From IMG/VR virus record IMGVR_UViG_3300025771_000214, positions 1 to 22,431 of that record: a DNA stretch of 22,431 nt; one strand, given 5' to 3'. Positions 15,991 through 22,431 of the stretch are shown in pieces. The position numbers were made by a program, and so were the translations under genes. Positions within the stretch are counted from its first letter, which is position 1; every line of letters begins with the position of its first letter. Source of the stretch: a virus. Under the pieces are notes generated by a model, which saw nothing but the letters and a program-made list of their open reading frames with translations, searched no databases and had not been told where the DNA came from.

Positions 15991-18900
15991 TTAACTTGTA
16001 CTTACTGTAACTCCTGTTGAGCTTAATTCTAATGTATCAGACACTCTAACTTTAATTACTTCACCAAATAATTTTGTACCTGCTACGTGTAAAATTTCTT
16101 TTAATTGATCTTCATATTTAGCTAACGCGATACCAGTTTTAACAACATATGAGTATTCTTGGTAATAATCATTATCATGTATTTTATTTACATCACTTGC
16201 AAAAGAGACTCTATCTCTCCAATAACCAGCTCCAACCCCTTGTGTTAACACGTTAGCTGTACCAGTAACAATAAACGCTGAGTTGGCAGCTGATAATTGT
16301 ACTGTATCACCATCTTCATAACCATAACCAGAATTAGTAATTTCTATAGTTTGAGCAACACCATTAGCAGTTATAACAGTTGCATTAACCACTGCGTTTA
16401 ATCCAATTGGTAGCGTCTCATCATCTTGATAAGCATAAACTACATTAGCAGTTGCACCAGAAGAAGCTCCGGTTAAAGTTGCATTCGCTACAAACGATTG
16501 ACCAAAATTTAATCTTCTTATTTTAATTTGTTCAATACCATTTACTGTGCTTATTGATTTATATCTACCGGTTGCAATTGCTGAAACTGTATTTTGAGTA
16601 ACTCCAGATGTTAATGGTACGACATTAGCTCCAGATGTTTGGGTTTGTATTGTGTATGCATCTGTAAATGTACCCACTGGATTAGATATTTTAATATGTG
16701 TGCTATTTGAAGATTCAACCACACCAGATGCATTTGTTGTTAGTTGAACTACACCTTCACCAATCGTAATTGCGTCTGAGTTAGCATTTAACGTAATACC
16801 ATTTGATGTACTGTTACTATGCTGAACTAAAAAGCCTGGTAAAGATAGAGTTTGTGTTAGATTTTCTCCAGTATTAAATGAACCTGTTCTATTATCTATT
16901 ACGCAAATTAAATCTCTTCTATTAAATCCTGCAACGTATGGATTATGCACTAATGTTACTGGATCTAAATTATAACCAGAACCCGGATTAATACCGTTTA
17001 AAGATTCAATAGTACCGATTGTGAAATTAGAAAATGTTAATGCATTATATAGTATAGTAGTTAAATCAGCTTGACCTGATTTAGGTAATCCGTATCCAAA
17101 ATCCATATTAACTGATATAGACGCTCCAGTCCCTGTTGATGTGCTTATTGATACTGATGCATTACTTAAATATTCTGTACCTGGTTCAATAATTGTTATT
17201 GAATCTACTGAACCAGAATTTGAACTATTAGCACTAAAAGATGCTGTAGCTGAAACGTTTGGATTACCACCTGAAATAGAAACTGTATCTGAATTAACAT
17301 AACCAGAACCGGCTAATAAGCTAGCACTTGAAACATTTGCAAATGCATTAACACCTTCATTAGTAATTGTTCTTCCATTTGTAAACGAACCATTAGAAAC
17401 ATTTCTTACAACTATATGAGTTGAGTTGGTTACTGTTTTAATTGTACCAACAGCACCAATTGAATTACCTGACGCTTTCATTTTAGCTACTAAAGTAGCC
17501 CCAGAGCCTGTTGATGTGGTAATAGTTATTGCTGGTACTAATTCATAATCAATACCATTATTACTTATTTCAATTCCTTGAATACCACCACTACCATCTG
17601 TTACAACATTTGCTACTGCATTAGTTGCTGCTGAACCTGTAAATACAACTGTATCAGAATTAACATAGCCTGATCCAGCATTAGTAACCACAACACTATT
17701 AACTACTAAATTACATTCAAATATATAATCACCAACTGAAAAATCACCATTAGCTGCAAATGGTGCACCTGAATTAGCTACACTGTCTATTGTTATACCA
17801 GTATCAATAGTAATAGAATCAACAAAACCAATACCTGAATTAGCTCCGTTTATAATAACATTACTGTATGGTTTGTCATCTTCTGCTGTGTTATTTGCAC
17901 CAATAATATCTGTAAATAATGTGAGCACTTCCGATGACCCTAGAGTACCAACTTCAAAGTCACCTCCAACACCAGAACCTACATTAGCTACATTAGCATA
18001 AGTATTGCTTGAACCGCCAACTAAGAATGTATAATCACCTTTATAAAATGGCTTATTATTAGCATTAATACCCGCTATAGTTGTATTACCACCAATATAT
18101 TCTCCTATGGCTGTTGTATTTGAAACTGTATCGATTGCAACATTAGTTGCTGCATTAGCTGAATAAAGATAATCTGCATCAGCAAAATTACCTTCATGGG
18201 TTATAATAGTTATAGTATTACCTGAGCCAGTTGCGACCCAATAACCATTTGCTACTATATTACCTGTTGTATTAGCACCTTGAATTTTATTACCAGAAGT
18301 ATTAGCATAAGATATAAAATCTGCATTACCAGATGTCCATGTTACTTCTGCTAAAGGTTGAGAAACGTTTTCAAATAAGAAAAAATTATCTACATTTGCA
18401 TCTGTATTAGTTATATTATTAATTACTAATGTTGCATTTGATGATAATGATCTTGTATAAGTATTAGAAACTGTATAACCATAACCACCATTAGCTAAAT
18501 TATAATCAACTCTACCAGTAGCATCAATTACAGAAGTAATTTTAGCTTTACCTTCGCCTCCTACACCACCATCAGAAATTACATCAAATTCATCTCCGAT
18601 AGCAAAATTTCTACCACCATTTACGACTGAAATACTTGACAATGATCCCACCATTTGAGGTGCATCATCTAATAAACCATCATCTGTTATAAATTCACCA
18701 GTTTCAAAATTACCTACTTTTCCGGATAAAAATAATACTGTTATTATTTTTCCTTTTATGACCTTTGTTATAACTGATTCAACAAATGCTGATGCACCTG
18801 AAGCAGAACCAGTTATCTGTTTACCTATAAATCCTTTTGTTCTATCTGATGGTGATACTTCTAAATATGTTGGTTTATACCATCTACTTTCAGAAGGTAT

Positions 18901-19281
18901 TATTACTCTTTCACTCGGTAATGTTACATCTACTTCTTCACCATATAATAATTTAATAAGCATTTCAATTGATCTAATCGAACCTTTAGATTGATATAAA
19001 TCACTAATATGCTTAAGCATAAATCTTTCATCTGAAGTTGTTTGTAATTGTGTGCCCTGTAAAAAGGTCTTTCTAAAGTGAATTAAAAAATCTGATACTG
19101 TAGAATCAATATCTCTATTTTCGTGTAAATCTCTAAGTACTTTTGTGGTTTGTCCAGATTGTTCTAACCATTCATAATATGCTAAAATAAATTGAACAAT
19201 TTCAGAATTATTTTCTTTAAAAATTTCCGGAAAATGATCTTCTACGAAATTAGAAATATGTTCTGGTACCACATGTGCCAT
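15991..19281 (-). CDS. 7: Baseplate wedge gp7-like protein, 1096 residues
   Basis: Residues 1-200 resemble, from memory, the C-terminal half of T4 gp7. EIVQFILAYYEWLEQSG (27-43), YQSKGSIRSIEMLIKLLYGE (96-115) and the following FIGKQITG match the style of T4 FEAFCEAYIQYLSDG, YSTKGIEASYKFLFKVLYNE and LVGQTIYT. The centre is a series of beta modules with G-x-G-Y motifs, such as GSGYVNSDTV twice and GYGYEDGDTV. The last 85 residues (YWRDRVSFASDVNKIHDNDY, then YQEYSYVVKTG and HVAGTKLFGEV) look like a conserved terminal domain. The position between genes 6 and 8 matches T4 gene 7. In T4, gp7 nucleates the wedge and binds gp10 and gp53. The N-terminal half of T4 gp7 appears absent. ATG lies four bases past the gp6 stop. 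Confidence 0.75.
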   Translation of the reverse strand: MAHVVPEHISNFVEDHFPEIFKENNSEIVQFILAYYEWLEQSGQTTKVLRDLHENRDIDSTVSDFLIHFRKTFLQGTQLQTTSDERFMLKHISDLYQSKGSIRSIEMLIKLLYGEEVDVTLPSERVIIPSESRWYKPTYLEVSPSDRTKGFIGKQITGSASGASAFVESVITKVIKGKIITVLFLSGKVGNFETGEFITDDGLLDDAPQMVGSLSSISVVNGGRNFAIGDEFDVISDGGVGGEGKAKITSVIDATGRVDYNLANGGYGYTVSNTYTRSLSSNATLVINNITNTDANVDNFFLFENVSQPLAEVTWTSGNADFISYANTSGNKIQGANTTGNIVANGYWVATGSGNTITIITHEGNFADADYLYSANAATNVAIDTVSNTTAIGEYIGGNTTIAGINANNKPFYKGDYTFLVGGSSNTYANVANVGSGVGGDFEVGTLGSSEVLTLFTDIIGANNTAEDDKPYSNVIINGANSGIGFVDSITIDTGITIDSVANSGAPFAANGDFSVGDYIFECNLVVNSVVVTNAGSGYVNSDTVVFTGSAATNAVANVVTDGSGGIQGIEISNNGIDYELVPAITITTSTGSGATLVAKMKASGNSIGAVGTIKTVTNSTHIVVRNVSNGSFTNGRTITNEGVNAFANVSSASLLAGSGYVNSDTVSISGGNPNVSATASFSANSSNSGSVDSITIIEPGTEYLSNASVSISTSTGTGASISVNMDFGYGLPKSGQADLTTILYNALTFSNFTIGTIESLNGINPGSGYNLDPVTLVHNPYVAGFNRRDLICVIDNRTGSFNTGENLTQTLSLPGFLVQHSNSTSNGITLNANSDAITIGEGVVQLTTNASGVVESSNSTHIKISNPVGTFTDAYTIQTQTSGANVVPLTSGVTQNTVSAIATGRYKSISTVNGIEQIKIRRLNFGQSFVANATLTGASSGATANVVYAYQDDETLPIGLNAVVNATVITANGVAQTIEITNSGYGYEDGDTVQLSAANSAFIVTGTANVLTQGVGAGYWRDRVSFASDVNKIHDNDYYQEYSYVVKTGIALAKYEDQLKEILHVAGTKLFGEVIKVRVSDTLELSSTGVTVSTS
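17100..17325 (-). repeat. G-x-G-Y repeat module, copy 2, in the gp7-like gene
   Basis: This stretch encodes GSGYVNSDTVSISGG through to STSTGTGASISVNM. It repeats, at about 70 residues, the module of the upstream copy, including the identical decapeptide GSGYVNSDTV and a closing S/T-TSTG-G-A motif. Confidence 0.75.
17480..17695 (-). repeat. G-x-G-Y repeat module, copy 1, in the gp7-like gene
   Basis: This stretch encodes GSGYVNSDTVVFTGS through to TTSTGSGATLVAKM, the partner of the copy at 17100-17325. Related single motifs occur elsewhere in this protein (PGSGYNLDPV, NSGYGYEDGD) and in gp8. Confidence 0.75.
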
Positions 19282-19284
19282 TTA

Positions 19285-21099
19285 TTATATTCTCTCTTGT
19301 AATACGTCTATTGTTATATTTTCTGCATTTAACTGTAAAATAGATTGCTTTTTAGTTTTAATATCATTATTATCCACTCTTGCATACACATTAAATGTAC
19401 CACCGACAAATGAAGGTATTAATAATGAATTAATTTCCACTAATCCAGTCGCATAATTCACAGTACCAGCATCAGACAATAATGTAACAAAATTATTTTG
19501 ATTATCTAATCTAACAATTCTAAGTTTACCAGCACCATCATCAATTAAAAATGCATTTGTCGATGTTGAATATGTAAACTGTGATGATTCAATTGCTGGT
19601 TTATATAAAGCTTTAGTTGTGATACTAGTAAAAATATCATCTGCTTTTAAGGCATTATTAAACTCAATATTATAAGATGCAGCTAAACTACTAGAAGGTG
19701 TGAATTTTTTAAATATTCTTTTTTCTAATTGTGATGATATAATACTATTATCTGCTGCATCAACAGCGGCTGTTGCTTTTGAATTCCTATAAACAACATC
19801 AAACCCATTAATATTATTATTAGCCCATGCTGTTAAAGCGTTTATAGATTTTGTTCTAATAGAAGATATAGCTTGGGTTGTTAAAGCTATATTATATGAT
19901 ACTTTACCTGTAATTTCAATATAAACAAATTCAGGTGTTATAACTTCTACATCAATACCAACAGGTGTTCTTTTCTTAAAGAAACTGCTTAATGATGATT
20001 TTAAAGTTTCTGGTACACCATCTGAATCAACTAAATCAACAGCTAATACCACTTTACCAAATTTAGGTGGTGATAATTCTTCCCCACCAAATGCTAAAAC
20101 ATTTTGAATATTTGGATACTCTTTTTGAGCTAATATTTTATAATCATTTGCAGTAACAGCTCTCTCTTGAACTTGGAATGCTCTCGGTGCATTAAATTTA
20201 ATATCTTCAACTGATTCAGCTGCTGCACCGCCTGCTGAATTAGCTACTGTTGTTACTATTACGTTTGAGTACCCACCTATAGATTCACTTGATGTGAATA
20301 CTTTACCGTTATTACCATTAGCCCCAGTTGCAGCTCTATATTTAATTTCTATAATATTACCAACAGAAGGCTTTTTACCAAATACACCATCACCGAAAGT
20401 AATTCTGAATTTATCATCTTTAGCTGGTTCTAAGAAATAACTATTTGAAGATGCGCTTAAACCAAATAATGTATCAGCTTTAGACCATAAAGTTCTAACT
20501 GATGATGTGTTAGAAGCTCTTACTGTTACAGTTAAATGTCTAGTATCAACATTATTGTTAGTAATTTCTGCTATAAAATTGTTAGCAGTATCAACAGCAA
20601 AGAATTCTTCTACTATTAACCCTTCGTATAATTCGACATTAGATGCAATATATTCTACACCACCTGTTGCATTAGTTGAAGGTCTAATTATTGTATCGTC
20701 TTGAACTGAAAAAGTTTTAGTAACACCATCAATAGATGTTGAAAATTTTGTCCATTTATTTAAGGTTATTGATCCAGGGCTGTCTGTAGGAATTACTTTT
20801 ACATTAACTATAGCTTTAGAAGATTGTACTGATCGGGGAACATAATTTAATTCTTTTGCATGAGAAATTATACTATCTTTTATTTGTGCTGTATCTAGAA
20901 ACATTTCGTTTGCTAGCATATTAATATAAAAATTATTTAAATAAGTATTGTATGATAGTACATCTAATACAGTATTAATATTTGACCCTTCATAGTCATA
21001 ATCTTTAATACTGGAATTACTTCTTAAATAATTAATTAAATTATCCTTTATAGTAGTAAAATCTAAACTAACTACTGATGTTGCTGAATTTGCTGCCAT
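19285..21099 (-). CDS. 6: Baseplate wedge subunit gp6, 604 residues
   Basis: This is the T4 gp6 / baseplate J-type protein, close to the usual length of about 600-660 residues. The N-terminal helical part (FTTIKDNLINYLRSN at 14-28, LNNFYINMLANEMFLDTA at 54-71, and LNYVPRS at 85-91) matches the family style. FGDGVFGKKP lies at 235-244. The family hallmark (ESVEDIKFNAPRAF, then ERAVTANDYK, within 295-321) is clear. In T4, gp6 dimers form the inner baseplate ring around the hub and bind gp25 and gp53. The ATG shares its first base with the gp25 TAA stop, with AGGAT upstream, so the two subunits are translationally coupled. This is one of the most secure calls in the window. Confidence 0.93.
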   Translation of the reverse strand: MAANSATSVVSLDFTTIKDNLINYLRSNSSIKDYDYEGSNINTVLDVLSYNTYLNNFYINMLANEMFLDTAQIKDSIISHAKELNYVPRSVQSSKAIVNVKVIPTDSPGSITLNKWTKFSTSIDGVTKTFSVQDDTIIRPSTNATGGVEYIASNVELYEGLIVEEFFAVDTANNFIAEITNNNVDTRHLTVTVRASNTSSVRTLWSKADTLFGLSASSNSYFLEPAKDDKFRITFGDGVFGKKPSVGNIIEIKYRAATGANGNNGKVFTSSESIGGYSNVIVTTVANSAGGAAAESVEDIKFNAPRAFQVQERAVTANDYKILAQKEYPNIQNVLAFGGEELSPPKFGKVVLAVDLVDSDGVPETLKSSLSSFFKKRTPVGIDVEVITPEFVYIEITGKVSYNIALTTQAISSIRTKSINALTAWANNNINGFDVVYRNSKATAAVDAADNSIISSQLEKRIFKKFTPSSSLAASYNIEFNNALKADDIFTSITTKALYKPAIESSQFTYSTSTNAFLIDDGAGKLRIVRLDNQNNFVTLLSDAGTVNYATGLVEINSLLIPSFVGGTFNVYARVDNNDIKTKKQSILQLNAENITIDVLQERI

Positions 21100-21494
21100 T
21101 ATCGTATCCTACTTAGTACGAACTCGGTCGTGAATTCGCCTTGATCTCCTATTATATTATAAGTTATATAACAATTGTATGCATTTCTATCTGGATCAGA
21201 TTCAATTATAACGTCTATTAATTGACATCTTGGTTCAAAATTTTCAATTGTTTTAATTATAGCTTCTTTTAAGTTATATGCTGTTTGAGGTGTATCTAAT
21301 TCAAATAATAAAGACCTTATATTTGAACCAAGTGTTGGTTGAAAAGGTCTTTCATAGAAATCAGTTTGTAATAAATTTTTTATAGATTGTTCTACAGCAT
21401 TTTCATTAGTTAACAATAATAAATCATCAGTAGCTGGATTAACAGCGAGATCTGATCTTATATCTGAATGTATTGTTAAAGTATTTCTAGCCAT
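21099..21494 (-). CDS. 25: Baseplate wedge subunit gp25, 131 residues
   Basis: This is a member of the gp25/GPW family, and 131 residues is the usual length. Seen directly are SDLAVNPATDDLLLLTNENA (14-33), IKNLLQTDFYERPFQPTLGS (38-57) and the conserved EPR motif at residues 87-89 within NFEPRCQL. The EPR motif is the family signature, involved in the gp6-gp25 core bundle that triggers sheath assembly and baseplate change. The gene is overlapped by the gp6 start. A 20-base gap separates it from the preceding gene. It has no strong Shine-Dalgarno, only an A-rich leader, which is odd for such a conserved subunit. Confidence 0.95.
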   Translation of the reverse strand: MARNTLTIHSDIRSDLAVNPATDDLLLLTNENAVEQSIKNLLQTDFYERPFQPTLGSNIRSLLFELDTPQTAYNLKEAIIKTIENFEPRCQLIDVIIESDPDRNAYNCYITYNIIGDQGEFTTEFVLSRIR

Positions 21495-21499
21495 ATCTT

Positions 21500-21507
21500 T
21501 ATTTATC
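21500..21507 (-). promoter_or_regulatory. Possible late promoter box GATAAATA
   Basis: GATAAATA in the 20-base gap before gp25 is one mismatch from the T4 late TATAAATA and fits the looser NATAAATA form reported for T4-like marine phages. The expected start, about six bases on, would fall at or next to the gp25 ATG and give a leaderless message, which weakens the call. Confidence 0.22.
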
Positions 21508-21514
21508 TACCATT

Positions 21515-22207
21515 CTAGAATGTAATTGGGAAATCTAACTTAGATGTAATCTTATCTACATCATCTGTTAAATTATTAACATCTATTTGGATGTTCTTTA
21601 ATTGCTCAAACGATTTTTGTTGATTGATCGATGCTTGTAATTTTGCAGCAGTCTCTTGTACTGCATCTGCACTTATTAGTGTAGCTGGATCTGGAAGTTT
21701 TAATGCATCTATTTCAGGTGCGGTTGCAGGTATGCCTTTTTCAATTAACTTACCATCAACCTTTTCAATATTAGGTACTAGTTTACATAAATTGTCTAAA
21801 TCGATTTTACCGTTTAATATATCACTTTTCAATGCATCTAAATTAACATCTGGAAATTTATCTTTTAATGATTCTAAATTTTTTAATGCTGCTGCTTTAT
21901 CTAAAGGGTTATTACTTTTTAATTTATTAAGTACGGATTTAATCTCTCCTTGCAGACTAAGTTCAGGTAATTTTAATTCGGGTAATTTTAAATCAGGTAG
22001 TTCTGGTAATGATGGTAATTCTATTTTAGGTAACATCTCTTTTAAGCTACCACCAAGTTCGGATAATTTACTGTCTAGAGTACCTCCCAGACTATTAATA
22101 TTATCAAATAAACCTGAAGCACCTGACGTTAACCCATTAAGGGTGTCTTTAAGACCTGCCGCTTTATCTTTTAACGCAGTTAAGCCTGCCCCTGGACCGC
22201 ATGCCAT
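21515..22207 (-). CDS. Virion structural protein between spike and gp25 genes, 230 residues
   Basis: The ATG is nine bases after a perfect AGGAGGT, the strongest ribosome site in the window. The protein opens MACGPGAGLTALKDKAAGLK, a start I recall from proteins encoded here in marine T4-like phages, where they are called virion structural proteins. Residues 1-58 are small-residue-rich amphipathic helix. Residues 59-85 are a proline-rich segment (ELPSLPELPDLKLPELKLPE). The remainder is probably helical, with leucine-rich segments and a C-terminal coiled-coil-like stretch (SFEQLKNIQIDVNNLTDDVD). There is one internal cysteine besides Cys3. I cannot assign a T4 equivalent. Its place between the spike and gp25 genes suggests a hub or wedge component. 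MACGPG is not a lipobox, because no hydrophobic signal segment precedes the cysteine. Confidence 0.75.
   Translation of the reverse strand: MACGPGAGLTALKDKAAGLKDTLNGLTSGASGLFDNINSLGGTLDSKLSELGGSLKEMLPKIELPSLPELPDLKLPELKLPELSLQGEIKSVLNKLKSNNPLDKAAALKNLESLKDKFPDVNLDALKSDILNGKIDLDNLCKLVPNIEKVDGKLIEKGIPATAPEIDALKLPDPATLISADAVQETAAKLQASINQQKSFEQLKNIQIDVNNLTDDVDKITSKLDFPITF
21953..22033 (-). other. Proline-rich PEL/PDL segment
   Basis: Residues 59-85 of the 230-residue protein carry prolines at 60, 65, 68, 71, 76 and 81, with the pentad PELKL repeated back to back. This should be a stiff extended strand rather than a helix. Confidence 0.8.
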
Positions 22208-22210
22208 TTA

Positions 22211-22431
22211 TTATGTACCTCCTGTTGGTGGATCAGAATCAACTTTTGTACCACCTGTATCATCATCGTCAACTTTATGTAGATGTGAATTTAATGTTAC
22301 GGTTGTATCAGTAATATTACCAGAAACAACATCAATAGATCCAGTATTATAATCAATTGTACCGGTTGTAGCATCTATATCTTGAGTTGCTGCTGTTATT
22401 GTTTGAGTAGCCACAACGTTTATTAATTGAT
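22211..22431 (-). CDS. 5: Baseplate spike (gp5/gpV-like) C-terminal fragment, partial (5' end outside window)
   Basis: The frame is open from the TAA at 22211 to the right edge, giving 72 full codons. A GTG at 22414 could start a 67-residue protein, but no Shine-Dalgarno precedes it and the frame stays open upstream, so I treat this as the C-terminal end of a longer protein. The chain shows short beta repeats (TAATQDIDATTGTIDYNTGS, IDVVSGNITDTT) like the triple-stranded beta-helix spikes of gp5 and gpV. It then has NSHLHK, an H-x-H motif of the kind that binds a metal ion at the apex of P2-type spikes, and a Gly/Asp/Pro-rich end. The position upstream of gp25 and gp6 fits the marine T4-like order. 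The lysozyme domain of T4 gp5 cannot be assessed here. Confidence 0.6.
   Translation of the reverse strand, partial: QLINVVATQTITAATQDIDATTGTIDYNTGSIDVVSGNITDTTVTLNSHLHKVDDDDTGGTKVDSDPPTGGT

Noticed and set aside
21515-22207. Lipoprotein signal because of MACGPG at the start
   Set aside because: There is no hydrophobic segment before the cysteine, and the gene lies among structural virion genes.
21624-22352. Plus-strand open frame of 242 codons opposite the 230-residue protein
   Set aside because: It lies antisense to a gene with a perfect AGGAGGT site and crosses into the spike gene. The sequence is Ser/Leu/Pro-rich with no recognisable motif.

Overview
The window is a structural-gene block from an AT-rich, T4-like myovirus, most probably a marine phage of the cyanophage or pelagiphage type. 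The reasons are the recognisable baseplate genes in T4-like order (spike tip, 25, 6, 7-like, 8), the DUF4815-type protein common in marine myoviruses, and the tyrosine-rich repeat proteins that I recall from marine cyanophages. The host is inferred, not shown. I see no tRNA, integrase, CRISPR, insertion sequence or lysis gene.

All eleven genes lie on the minus strand, so transcription runs from the right edge to the left. They are packed with gaps of a few bases or small stop/start overlaps, and most Shine-Dalgarno sequences sit inside or beside the previous stop codon. From right to left: the C-terminal end of a gp5/gpV-like spike protein (cut by the window); a 230-residue structural protein with a proline-rich segment; baseplate wedge gp25; baseplate wedge gp6; a large gp7-like wedge protein; an enlarged gp8; a 1405-residue DUF4815-type protein; a 682-residue virion protein; a small coiled-coil protein; a 977-residue repeat-rich fibre protein; an 826-residue Tyr/Arg repeat protein; and a second, tandem paralogue of it, cut by the left edge.

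The genes encode a contractile-tail baseplate and the fibres attached to it. The spike tip should pierce the envelope. gp25, gp6, gp7-like and gp8 should form the wedges around the hub. The DUF4815 and 682-residue proteins probably make the outer baseplate or the fibre connection. The last three long proteins are most likely fibres or adhesins that contact the host. The one clear regulatory signal is a T4-late-type TATAAATA box in the only AT-rich gap, before the leftmost gene.

The most unusual content is the repeats. There is a strict 81-base (27-residue) tandem array at the left edge, and 24-base repeats in its paralogue. The fibre gene has 36-base repeats. A G-x-G-Y repeat family has expanded both gp7 and gp8, and the DUF4815 protein holds a Tyr/Gly/Trp-rich patch.
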